From Clostridiales bacterium (GTDB lineage Bacteria > Bacillota > Clostridia > Christensenellales > CAG-138): a stretch of 13,321 nt of DNA. The stretch is taken from contig JAISXK010000135.1 of NCBI GenBank assembly GCA_031270585.1, positions 1 to 13,321 on the forward strand, read 5' to 3'. This document shows, piece after piece, positions 7,354 to 13,321 of this stretch (its first letter is position 1; the number at the start of each line of letters is the position of its first letter). A model generated the notes under the pieces. It was not told the DNA's origin, ran no database searches, and saw nothing but the letters and a program-made list of their open reading frames with translations. The translations under genes were made by a program, and so were the position numbers.

Positions 7354-7382
7354 ATGGTAATGGAAACACGGGCTTTTGTCAA
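7354..7382 (-). promoter_or_regulatory. promoter of the metF-metH operon
   Basis: On the minus strand a perfect -35 TTGACA (7377-7382) is followed after 17 nt by TACCAT (7354-7359; 4 of 6). Transcription would start near 7347, leaving a leader of about 62 nt before metF. The leader is too short for a SAM or cobalamin riboswitch, which might have been expected for these genes. Inverted CCCGTG (7332-7337) and CACGGG (7367-7372) flank the -10 region and could be an operator, though this is speculative. Confidence 0.65.
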
Positions 7383-7400
7383 GTAAGACCCCCGCGCATG

Positions 7401-7432
7401 AAAAACAGGCCCCGCAAAAACCCGCCGGGGCC
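7401..7432 (-). terminator. intrinsic terminator of the arg operon
   Basis: On the minus strand a perfect 7-bp GC stem (arms 7426-7432 and 7408-7414, GGCCCCG with CGGGGCC) with an 11-nt loop is followed by TG and five T (7401-7405). It begins 17 nt after the argF stop and ends just before the metF promoter, so it separates the two operons. Confidence 0.85.
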
Positions 7433-7449
7433 CGGTATGCTTCTTGAAG

Positions 7450-8352
7450 TTATCCCATCAGTTTTACGAGCACGGCCTTTTGCGCGTGCATGCGGTTTTC
7501 CGCCTCGTCAAAGAGCTCTGTTGCATGCGCCTCAAATACGTCGTCGGTGATTTCCTCACCGCGGTGCGCGGGCAGGCAGTGTTGCACGATGGCGTCGGGC
7601 TTCGCCGCCTTCATCACGGCTTTGTTTACCTGATAGCCTTTAAACGCCACCTTGCGCCCGGCGGCTTCGCCCTCTTGCCCCATGCTGGCCCATACGTCGG
7701 TATAGAGCACATCCGCACCCTCGGCCGCCGCCATCACGTCGGTGGTCAGCGTAAAGTTGTCTTGGGCGCTTGCCCACTTTACAATATCCGCGTCGGGTCT
7801 AAAGTCTTTGGGGCAGGCCATATGCACGTCAAGCCCCATCTTTACGCAACCCACCGCGAGCGAGTTGGCCACATTGTTGCCGTCGCCGATATAACAAAAC
7901 TTCAATCCGCGCAGCGTGCTTTTGTATTCGCGTATGGTCATCAGATCCGCCAGCACCTGGCAAGGGTGCGCATAATCCGTCAGGCCGTTGATGATGGGGA
8001 TGCTGCCGTACGCCGCCAAATCCTCCACCTCCCGCTGAGCGAACGTGCGTATCATGATGCCGTTCAGGTAGCGCGAGAGTACCCGCGCGGTATCCTGCAC
8101 GGGCTCGCCGCGCCCAATTTGCAGGTCGGACGCGCTTAAAAACAGCGGATATCCGCCCAACTGCACCATGCCCACCTCGAAGGAGACGCGCGTGCGCGTA
8201 GAAGCTTTCTGAAATATCAGCCCCAGCGTTTTGCCCTTGAGCAGCGGACGCGACGCACCGTTCTTCTGCTCATACTTGAGCTGATCCGCCAGATTGAGTA
8301 TGTCGGTAATTTCCTCCGTCGTAAGGTCGCCAAGCTTTAAGAGGTGCCTCAT
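7450..8352 (-). CDS. argF: ornithine carbamoyltransferase
   Basis: A cytoplasmic enzyme of 300 residues, normally a trimer, that joins carbamoyl phosphate and ornithine to give citrulline. All family signatures are present: STRTR (51-55, carbamoyl phosphate), HPCQ (129-132), DVWASMGQE (219-227, ornithine loop) and HCLPAHRGEE (258-267, with Cys259). It is the last gene of the operon; its ATG overlaps the argD stop by 4 nt (8349-8352). An AAAGGAGG site lies inside the end of argD. The setting with argCJBD indicates the biosynthetic enzyme rather than the catabolic ArcB. Length is normal. Confidence 0.96.
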   Translation of the reverse strand: MRHLLKLGDLTTEEITDILNLADQLKYEQKNGASRPLLKGKTLGLIFQKASTRTRVSFEVGMVQLGGYPLFLSASDLQIGRGEPVQDTARVLSRYLNGIMIRTFAQREVEDLAAYGSIPIINGLTDYAHPCQVLADLMTIREYKSTLRGLKFCYIGDGNNVANSLAVGCVKMGLDVHMACPKDFRPDADIVKWASAQDNFTLTTDVMAAAEGADVLYTDVWASMGQEGEAAGRKVAFKGYQVNKAVMKAAKPDAIVQHCLPAHRGEEITDDVFEAHATELFDEAENRMHAQKAVLVKLMG

Positions 8353-9515
8353 GCTTCTATTTCCTCCTTTAATATTGTAATCGCTTCGGCAAGCAGCGCT
8401 TGCGGTATGTTGAGCGGCGGCAAAAGCCGTATTCTACCCTTGGCGGTGAGCGCAAGCACGCCCCGTTTCAGGCAGCCCGCCAAAATATCCCCGGCGTCGC
8501 GCCCGGTCTCAATGCCCAGCATCAGCCCCAGGCCCGATATGCCGCGCACGCCTTTTACGCCCGTGAGCGTTTCGCGGATATACGCCGATTTCTCGCCCAC
8601 GCCGGCAAGCAGCGCGTCGTCTATGCGTGAAAGCACGTTAAGCGCCCCGGCGGCGCTTACGGGGTTGCCGCCAAATGTAGAGCCATGCAACCCTTCCCCC
8701 AGCACGTGGCGGGTCTTTTCGTTGAAGAGCGTCGCCCCAAAGGGCAATCCGCCGGCCAGCCCCTTGGCGGTAGATACGATATCCGGCCATATACCATAAT
8801 GCTTGTAACAATACAGCTCGCCCGTGCGGCCATTGCCCGTTTGCACCTCGTCGATCACCAGCAGCATATCGCGTTGTTCCGCCATGCGGGCGACCTCCCG
8901 CACATAGGCGTAATCCAGCGCGCGCACGCCGCCCTCACCCTGTATAAGCTCCATCATCACGGCGCAGCAATCGCTCTCATCCATGGCCTGCTCCATCTCG
9001 CCGATATCGTCGGGCTCCACATGCACGAAGCCCGGTGTGAACGGCATGAAATGCTGGTGGAATTCTTCCTGCCCGGTGGCGGAAAGCGTGGTGATGGTGC
9101 GCCCATGAAAGCTGTTTTTGAGCGTGATGATATTGGGCCGGGCAATGCCGTAGCGGTCGTTGCCATATTTCCTTGCGGCCTTGATGGCGCACTCGTTGCT
9201 TTCGGCGCCGGAGTTTGAAAAGAACACGCCCTTCATGCCGGTGCGCGCGCATAGCATGGCGGCAAGCTCGCTTTGCGGCCCCGTGAAATAATAGTTGGAC
9301 GCATGCTGCAGCTTACGCGCCTGCCGGCACACGGCGTCGGCCCACTCCTTGTCGGCCGCGCCAAATGTGTTTACGGCGACGCCGCTGCCAAGGTCTATGT
9401 AGCGCTTGCCGGTCTCGTCGTATACTTCGGCGCCCTGGCCGCTTACAATCACCACATCCAGCCGGTGGTAGGTGTTGAGTATATATGCCTGATCCATCTC
9501 TTTGATTGCGTGCAT
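8349..9515 (-). CDS. argD: acetylornithine aminotransferase
   Basis: A PLP-dependent class III aminotransferase of 388 residues that converts N-acetylglutamate semialdehyde and glutamate to N-acetylornithine and 2-oxoglutarate. Motifs: SGAES (102-106), SFHGRT (135-140), IDEVQTG (221-227, Asp222 contacts the PLP ring nitrogen), STAKGLAGG with the PLP lysine Lys251, and HGSTFGGNP (277-285). I choose ATG 9513-9515, preceded by AAAGGAGGG at good spacing. An in-frame ATG at 9551 would add 12 residues unlike the family and has no such site. The same enzyme type can serve as succinyl-diaminopimelate aminotransferase in lysine synthesis, so a double role is possible. A 98-nt gap separates it from argB. 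Confidence 0.95.
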   Translation of the reverse strand: MHAIKEMDQAYILNTYHRLDVVIVSGQGAEVYDETGKRYIDLGSGVAVNTFGAADKEWADAVCRQARKLQHASNYYFTGPQSELAAMLCARTGMKGVFFSNSGAESNECAIKAARKYGNDRYGIARPNIITLKNSFHGRTITTLSATGQEEFHQHFMPFTPGFVHVEPDDIGEMEQAMDESDCCAVMMELIQGEGGVRALDYAYVREVARMAEQRDMLLVIDEVQTGNGRTGELYCYKHYGIWPDIVSTAKGLAGGLPFGATLFNEKTRHVLGEGLHGSTFGGNPVSAAGALNVLSRIDDALLAGVGEKSAYIRETLTGVKGVRGISGLGLMLGIETGRDAGDILAGCLKRGVLALTAKGRIRLLPPLNIPQALLAEAITILKEEIEA

Positions 9516-9613
9516 CGCGCTCCCTCCTTTAACCTGTGTAAAGCCAATCATTTTCTAACCGCTTACTCTCCCGTTCACCATGCTTTAAAAGGGGTCATGG
9601 GGCAGCCATTCAT
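9516..9613 (-). other. 98-nt intra-operon gap between argB and argD
   Basis: This is the longest gap inside the arg operon. It holds the strong argD ribosome site and a weak inverted pair CCATG/CATGG (about 9578-9600) around a pyrimidine-rich loop. I see no convincing promoter, terminator or small coding frame. Confidence 0.4.
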
Positions 9614-10474
9614 TTAACAAAACATCGTTCCCATCCCCTCGTCGGTCAGCACCTCTATCAGTATGGAGTGCGGCACCCGCCCGTCGATGATAAACACCTT
9701 CTTCACGCCCCGCCGGATGGCCTCAATGCAGCATTCCACCTTGGGGATCATGCCGCCCTGTATCACGCCTTCGCGCAGCAACCGCTGCGCCTCGCTCACC
9801 TGCACCACCGATACCAGCGACGCGGGGTCGTTCATATCCCTCTTGATACCCTCGGTATCCGTCATGGATATAAAGCTTTCCGCCTTGAGCGTGCCGGCAA
9901 TTCTGGCGGCGGCGGTGTCGGCGTTTATGTTGTATACGTTCTCTTCGCGATCGCATCCCACGGTGGAAATCACCGGAATATACCCCTTTTCCAGCAGATC
10001 CAATATAGGCCCGGCGTTGACGGAAACGATTTCGCCCACATACCCCAGGCGCTCGTCATACCGCTTTGCTTCTATCAGGTGGCAGTCCATACCGCTCAGA
10101 CCGATGGCGCGCCCGCCCATATTGTTTATCAGACTGACAAGCCCCTTGTTGATTTTGCCCGCCAGCACCATCTGCACGATCTCGGCGGTTTCGCGATCCG
10201 TCACGCGAAGCCCGCCCGCAAATTCCGGTTTTTTGCCTATCTTTTGCATCAGCTCGGTGATCTCGGGCCCGCCGCCGTGTATGAGCACCACCTTTACGCC
10301 AATTAGCGCCAATAGCGCGATATCGCCCATAACGGCGCGCTTTAATTCATCGTTCACCATGGCGTTGCCGCCGTATTTCACAACGACGATTTTTCCGTTG
10401 TATTCCCGGATATAGGGCAACGCCTGTATGAGCACCTTCGCGCGCTGTGCGTTTGTGATGTTCGTATCGTCCAT
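9614..10474 (-). CDS. argB: acetylglutamate kinase, likely arginine-sensitive type
   Basis: An amino-acid-kinase-fold enzyme of 286 residues that phosphorylates N-acetylglutamate with ATP. Motifs: KYGGNA (33-38), HGGGP (66-70), the substrate segment NINAD (182-186) and GGMIPK (240-245). It is about 28 residues longer than the arginine-insensitive E. coli enzyme. The extra part is an N-terminal helix (about 8-25, RAKVLIQALPYI) of the kind that interlaces dimers into hexamers in arginine-inhibited kinases. With an ArgJ-type cycle, this kinase is the expected feedback point; that is inference from family knowledge. The start is ATG 10472-10474 with GAGGT upstream, 11 nt after the argJ stop. Confidence 0.95.
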   Translation of the reverse strand: MDDTNITNAQRAKVLIQALPYIREYNGKIVVVKYGGNAMVNDELKRAVMGDIALLALIGVKVVLIHGGGPEITELMQKIGKKPEFAGGLRVTDRETAEIVQMVLAGKINKGLVSLINNMGGRAIGLSGMDCHLIEAKRYDERLGYVGEIVSVNAGPILDLLEKGYIPVISTVGCDREENVYNINADTAAARIAGTLKAESFISMTDTEGIKRDMNDPASLVSVVQVSEAQRLLREGVIQGGMIPKVECCIEAIRRGVKKVFIIDGRVPHSILIEVLTDEGMGTMFC

Positions 10475-10485
10475 ATATACCTCGT

Positions 10486-11706
10486 CTATGATCTGTAATC
10501 CCCGTTGATCTTTACGTAGTCGTAGGTTAAATCACAGCCCAGGGCGGTAGATTGCGCGAAACCTTCGTGCAGATCTACCAGTATGTCTATCTCCTCCTGC
10601 AGCAGCACCCGCTTGGCCTCTTCTTCCGAAAACGGCGTGCCGGCGCCATCTCTGCACACATCCACCCGCCCGGCGGCCGAAGCAAATGATACATCCACCT
10701 TATGTATATCCACATCCGCGCCGGAATACCCGATCGCGCAAAGCACGCGGCCCCAGTTGGCGTCCGCGCCAAACATGGCGGCCTTAAAGAGGCTGGATGT
10801 GATAACGCTTTTGGCCACCGTCCGCGCGCAGCCTTCATCTGCGGCGCCGCTTACCCTGCAACTTAACAGCTTTGTTGCGCCCTCGCCATCCCTGGCGATC
10901 GCCCGGCAGAGCGTTTCCGTTACGGCGCGAAGCGCCGCGCAAAACGCGTCAAACGCATAGCCCGGCGCTGTGATTTCCCGGTTGCCGGCCATGCCGTTTG
11001 CCAGCACGCTCACCATATCGTTCGTGGATGTATCCCCGTCCACGCTCACCATGTTAAACGTATCGGCAATATCGCACGCGAGTGCCCGCTGCAGCATGGC
11101 GGGCGCAATCGCGGCGTCGGTGGTGATAAAGGCCAGCATGGTGGCCATGTTGGGGTGTATCATGCCCGATCCCTTGGCAATGCCGCCGATATGGCACTTT
11201 ACGCCATCCAGCGTAAACGCGTAGGCTACTTCTTTCTTTATCCGATCCGTGGTCATGATGGCGGTGGCTGCGGCGTCGCTGCCACTGGCGGATGCGGCAA
11301 GCGCGCGCACCAGCCCCGGCATGCCTGCCTGTATGGGCGCAAGGGGCAACGGTTGCCCGATCACTCCGGTGGATGCGATTATGACATCCCCCGCGCTGAT
11401 TTTCGCCTCTTGCGCCAGCAGCGCGCACATGGCCGCGGCAATTTTCATCCCGTCTGCGTTGCAGGTGTTGGCGTTGCCGCTGTTGCAGAGTATGGCCCTG
11501 GCTTGTCCATCTTGCACGTTTTCCATGGTGACGCATATGGGCGCGCCCTTCACCAGATTTTTTGTATATACGCAGGCTGCGGCGGCAGGCGCTTTGCTCA
11601 GTATCAGCGCCAGGTCTTTTTTATCCTTATTTTTGCGCAGGCCGCAATACACGCCCGACGCAGAAAAACCCTTTGCGGCGCAAACGCCGCCTTCAATCTG
11701 TTTCAT
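10486..11706 (-). CDS. argJ: bifunctional glutamate N-acetyltransferase / ornithine acetyltransferase
   Basis: An Ntn-type enzyme of 406 residues that moves the acetyl group from N-acetylornithine to glutamate (the cyclic route) and in bifunctional forms also uses acetyl-CoA. The precursor should cut itself between Ala188 and Thr189 in HPNMATML; Thr189 becomes the N-terminal nucleophile of the beta chain. Other family blocks: LCNSGNAN (73-80), STGVIG (112-117, oxyanion region), KGSGMIHP (178-185), DGDTSTND (223-230) and the C-terminal TYDYVKINGDYRS. Whether it accepts acetyl-CoA cannot be read from sequence alone, but no argA or argE is present here. The start is ATG 11704-11706. An in-frame stop two codons upstream excludes a longer form, and only a poor site (AAAGGGA, about 13 nt away) precedes it. 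Translation may rely on coupling to argC, 21 nt upstream. Confidence 0.95.
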   Translation of the reverse strand: MKQIEGGVCAAKGFSASGVYCGLRKNKDKKDLALILSKAPAAAACVYTKNLVKGAPICVTMENVQDGQARAILCNSGNANTCNADGMKIAAAMCALLAQEAKISAGDVIIASTGVIGQPLPLAPIQAGMPGLVRALAASASGSDAAATAIMTTDRIKKEVAYAFTLDGVKCHIGGIAKGSGMIHPNMATMLAFITTDAAIAPAMLQRALACDIADTFNMVSVDGDTSTNDMVSVLANGMAGNREITAPGYAFDAFCAALRAVTETLCRAIARDGEGATKLLSCRVSGAADEGCARTVAKSVITSSLFKAAMFGADANWGRVLCAIGYSGADVDIHKVDVSFASAAGRVDVCRDGAGTPFSEEEAKRVLLQEEIDILVDLHEGFAQSTALGCDLTYDYVKINGDYRS

Positions 11707-11727
11707 GTTTTAAGATCATCCCTTTCC

Positions 11728-12663
11728 CTACAGCGCAAGCCCTTCTGTCTCAGGCCGGCCCAGCATGATATTCATGCACTGTAGCGCCGCGCCCGAGGAA
11801 CCCTTGCCCAGGTTGTCGTAGCGCGCGTAGAGCGTGATGCGCTCGTCGTTTCCGCAGAAAAACACCTCCATATAATCCTTACCGGCAAGCGCGCCGGCGT
11901 GGATAAACCCGCTATGCGCGTTGGCGGGCAGCACACGCACCATCTCCTGTCCGGCATAGTGGTTTTCGTATATTGCCTGCAACGCGCCAAGGCTGCTTAT
12001 GTTTTGCAATTGCCTTACGTGCAGCGGCACACTCACAAGCATGCCCGCGTAAAAATCCGCCACGATGGGGTTCATAACAGGAGCCGCCGTAAGGCCCGTA
12101 TAAGAAAGCATTTCGGGCAGGTGCTTGTGCGTTTGCCCCGGCGCGTAGTGGCGGGGGCTGTCGTATATGTCGGCCCGGTCGTCTTCCCAATATTCGTTGA
12201 TCATCTTTTTACCTCCGCCGCTGTAGCCCGTGAGCGAAGTCACGCTCAGTAGCGCGTCCTTCCCCAGCGCCCCCGCGTTTACCAGCGGATAAACAAGCGC
12301 GATGTAGCCGCTGGCGTGGCAGCCCGGCACCGCAGTGCGCATACCGTATTCGATCTTCACTCTGTGCGCTGCGGAAAGCTCGGGAAACCCATAGGCAAAC
12401 CCGTGGCCCGTGCGGTGCGCGCTGGAAGCGTCGATGATGCGCGCGCCGCCGCCTTCAACAAACGAAACCGCCTCGCGCGCCGCGTCATCGGGCAGGCATA
12501 AAAAGGATATGTCCGCCTCCAGCAGCTTTTCCTTGCGCGCCTGCGGGTCTTTCCGCTCCGCTTCGCTAAGCGTAAGCAACGTAATATCGGCGGCCCCTAC
12601 TATACGCTCGTATATGCGAAGCCCGGTGGAACCTTGCTTGCCATCAATGAAAACTTTGTACAC
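11728..12663 (-). CDS. argC: N-acetyl-gamma-glutamyl-phosphate reductase, short (type 2) form
   Basis: An NADPH-dependent reductase of 311 residues that turns N-acetylglutamyl phosphate into the semialdehyde. The nucleotide loop is DGKQGSTGL (8-15 region), the catalytic cysteine is Cys115 in VPGCHASG, and KHLPE (180-184) carries the active-site histidine (His181). The length of about 311 residues and the opening VFIDGKQGSTGL match the short type-2 subfamily rather than the type-1 enzymes of about 345 residues that I associate with most Bacillota. The start is GTG 12661-12663, with AAAGGAG 6 nt upstream. It is the first gene of the arg operon and is transcribed from a near-perfect promoter. 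Confidence 0.94.
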   Translation of the reverse strand: MYKVFIDGKQGSTGLRIYERIVGAADITLLTLSEAERKDPQARKEKLLEADISFLCLPDDAAREAVSFVEGGGARIIDASSAHRTGHGFAYGFPELSAAHRVKIEYGMRTAVPGCHASGYIALVYPLVNAGALGKDALLSVTSLTGYSGGGKKMINEYWEDDRADIYDSPRHYAPGQTHKHLPEMLSYTGLTAAPVMNPIVADFYAGMLVSVPLHVRQLQNISSLGALQAIYENHYAGQEMVRVLPANAHSGFIHAGALAGKDYMEVFFCGNDERITLYARYDNLGKGSSGAALQCMNIMLGRPETEGLAL

Positions 12664-12685
12664 AGATTACTCCTTTATGTGCGAT

Positions 12686-12703
12686 ACTACATAATTATAC
12701 ATT
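12686..12703 (-). promoter_or_regulatory. possible ARG-box operator overlapping the argC -10 element
   Basis: The 18-nt site reads TGTAT-AATT-ATGTA in its core on the minus strand. It fits the ArgR/AhrC layout (TGAAT, four A/T, ATTCA) at 7 of 10 fixed positions and at all A/T positions. It sits on the -10 hexamer, where repressor binding would block transcription. The background is AT-rich, so the match could be chance. Confidence 0.3.
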
Positions 12704-12721
12704 AAGACGGCTCAATGTCAA
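12694..12721 (-). promoter_or_regulatory. promoter of the argCJBDF operon
   Basis: On the minus strand both hexamers are perfect: TTGACA (12716-12721) and TATAAT (12694-12699), 16 nt apart. Transcription should start near 12687 and give a leader of only about 25 nt, leaving no room for an attenuator or riboswitch. Such a strong promoter would need a repressor to respond to arginine; an ArgR-box-like sequence covers the -10 element. Confidence 0.85.
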
Positions 12722-12776
12722 CGATTATTTGCATAAATATAATATTGTATCCGCTTTTATACGCAAGGAAGGCGCG

Positions 12777-13217
12777 CTATGCTTCAGCGTCTTCAAGAAG
12801 CGATGTGCACGCGGGGCAACGCCTGGCGTGGATATCGATTTCGGTGCGGCAGTAGGGGCATGCCTTGGTAGCGGGCTCTTCTTCTTTCTCCGGCGCGGCG
12901 TTGGCGGCTTCTTCTTCAGGCTTCTTTTCCGTGAGCCGGTTCATCGCGCGCACCATTAAAAACACGACGAGCGCAATGATGAAAAAGCTGATTGCCGCCG
13001 TGATAAAAGCGCCATACCGCAATGTGGTGCCAAATATATCTACCGACAGCGTATCGAAATTTTGGTTGGCGAATATGCCGATGATGGGGGAAATGATGTT
13101 GTCGGTAAGCGATTTCACCGCGTTTTGAAACGCCGCGCCTACAATCACGCCCACGGCCAGTTGCATCACGTTGCCCTTCAGCGCGAAGTCTTTAAATTCC
13201 TGCCAAAATTTTTTCAT
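12777..13217 (-). CDS. mscL: large-conductance mechanosensitive channel MscL with C-terminal zinc ribbon
   Basis: An inner-membrane channel of 146 residues that opens under membrane tension and releases solutes during osmotic downshock. The N-terminal amphipathic helix (MKKFWQEFKDFALKGNV) leads into TM1 (about 15-43, AVGVIVGAAF) and then the periplasmic loop. TM2 follows (about 67-93, AAISFFIIALVVFLMVRAMN). A charged Glu/Lys/Ala linker (about 98-118) ends in a zinc-ribbon-like tail with Cys120, Cys123, Cys134 and Cys137 (CPYC and CPAC), instead of the plain helical bundle of E. coli MscL. The start is ATG 13215-13217 with GAGG about 5 nt upstream. A GTG two codons earlier would abut that site and is unlikely. 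It is transcribed separately from the arg operon; no clear terminator lies between them. Confidence 0.93.
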   Translation of the reverse strand: MKKFWQEFKDFALKGNVMQLAVGVIVGAAFQNAVKSLTDNIISPIIGIFANQNFDTLSVDIFGTTLRYGAFITAAISFFIIALVVFLMVRAMNRLTEKKPEEEAANAAPEKEEEPATKACPYCRTEIDIHARRCPACTSLLEDAEA

Positions 13218-13240
13218 ACGCACCTCAAAAAGAGTATTTC

Positions 13241-13260
13241 TAAGCCCGTAAAGGGCCTTA
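13241..13260 (-). repeat. inverted repeat in the mscL leader
   Basis: TAAGCCC and GGGCCTTA face each other across a 5-nt loop with one bulged base. The hairpin would lie in the 5' leader of mscL, about 23 nt before the start codon. No T tract follows on either strand, so it is not a terminator; its role is unknown. Confidence 0.4.
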
Positions 13261-13271
13261 TATATCCATTA

Positions 13272-13300
13272 AGCATAGTCTGATCTATTCTGAAAGACAA
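13272..13300 (-). promoter_or_regulatory. candidate mscL promoter
   Basis: On the minus strand TTGTCT (13295-13300; 4 of 6) and TATGCT (13272-13277; 4 of 6) are 17 nt apart. The start would be near 13265, giving a leader of about 48 nt that includes the hairpin at 13241-13260. Confidence 0.45.
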
Positions 13301-13321
13301 GAGATTTTATGAAAACCGCGT

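Noticed and set aside
7444..8139. Open frame of 231 codons on the plus strand opposite argF
   Set aside because: argF is certain on the other strand. The antisense translation shows no recognisable motif, and long open antisense frames are expected at this GC content.
9663..10415. Open frame of 250 codons on the plus strand opposite argB
   Set aside because: Antisense to a fully conserved argB; the Ser/Pro-rich translation resembles no protein.
12664..12776. T-box or arginine attenuator upstream of argC
   Set aside because: The predicted transcript leader is only about 25 nt and no specifier or T-box motif is visible.
12722..12776. Terminator for mscL
   Set aside because: After the TAG stop I found only a 3-bp CGC/GCG pairing and no T tract. 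Read-through into the arg operon remains possible.
13309..13321. Possible start of a divergent plus-strand gene (ATG AAA ACC GCG) at the right edge
   Set aside because: Only four codons are visible, and the ribosome site and promoter are weak; it cannot be supported from this window.
1..13321. Mobile elements, CRISPR array, tRNA or rRNA genes, defence or biosynthetic cluster
   Set aside because: Every gene falls into a known housekeeping family. There are no repeats of array type, no transposase or integrase, and no non-coding stretch above 300 nt that could hold an unrecognised system.

Overview
This is a GC-rich chromosomal segment coding for core metabolism. It holds eleven complete genes and one partial gene, with no mobile element, RNA gene or CRISPR array that I can see. 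Gene content suggests an anaerobic Bacillota (Clostridia-like) bacterium. The pointers are an AmmeMemoRadiSam pair, a methionine synthase that lacks its reactivation domain beside a separate activation protein, a MscL with a C-terminal zinc ribbon, strong AGGAGG-type ribosome sites and sigma-A-like promoters. The lineage is inference; the sequence holds no taxonomic marker.

Layout from left to right. (1) Positions 1-888, plus strand: the last codons of an AMMECR1-type gene (amrA-like), overlapping by ATGA the radical SAM gene amrS. (2) 898-3198: a divergent pair, the alanyl-tRNA editing gene alaX (minus) and a sugar-phosphate-type nucleotidyltransferase (plus). Their promoters appear to share one palindromic -35 hexamer. 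Both genes end almost against the converging neighbour (gaps of 9 and 4 nt). (3) 3203-7285, minus strand: a folate/methionine operon metF - metH activation protein - metH, transcribed from a good promoter at 7354-7382. (4) 7401-12721, minus strand: a complete operon argC-argJ-argB-argD-argF with a consensus promoter and a clear intrinsic terminator. (5) 12777-13300, minus strand: mscL with its own promoter.

How the genes work together. ArgJ makes N-acetylglutamate and recycles the acetyl group. ArgB, ArgC and ArgD convert N-acetylglutamate to N-acetylornithine. ArgJ releases ornithine and ArgF makes citrulline; argG, argH and carbamoyl-phosphate synthase must lie elsewhere. MetF makes 5-methyl-THF. 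MetH passes its methyl group through cobalamin to homocysteine, and the 218-residue protein is expected to reactivate oxidised cobalamin.

I found no convincing undescribed system. The observations most worth a second look are small: a C-terminally shortened AmrS, a 9-bp hairpin written into the last codons of alaX, the shared -35 palindrome, and an 18-bp palindrome at the stop codon ahead of metH.
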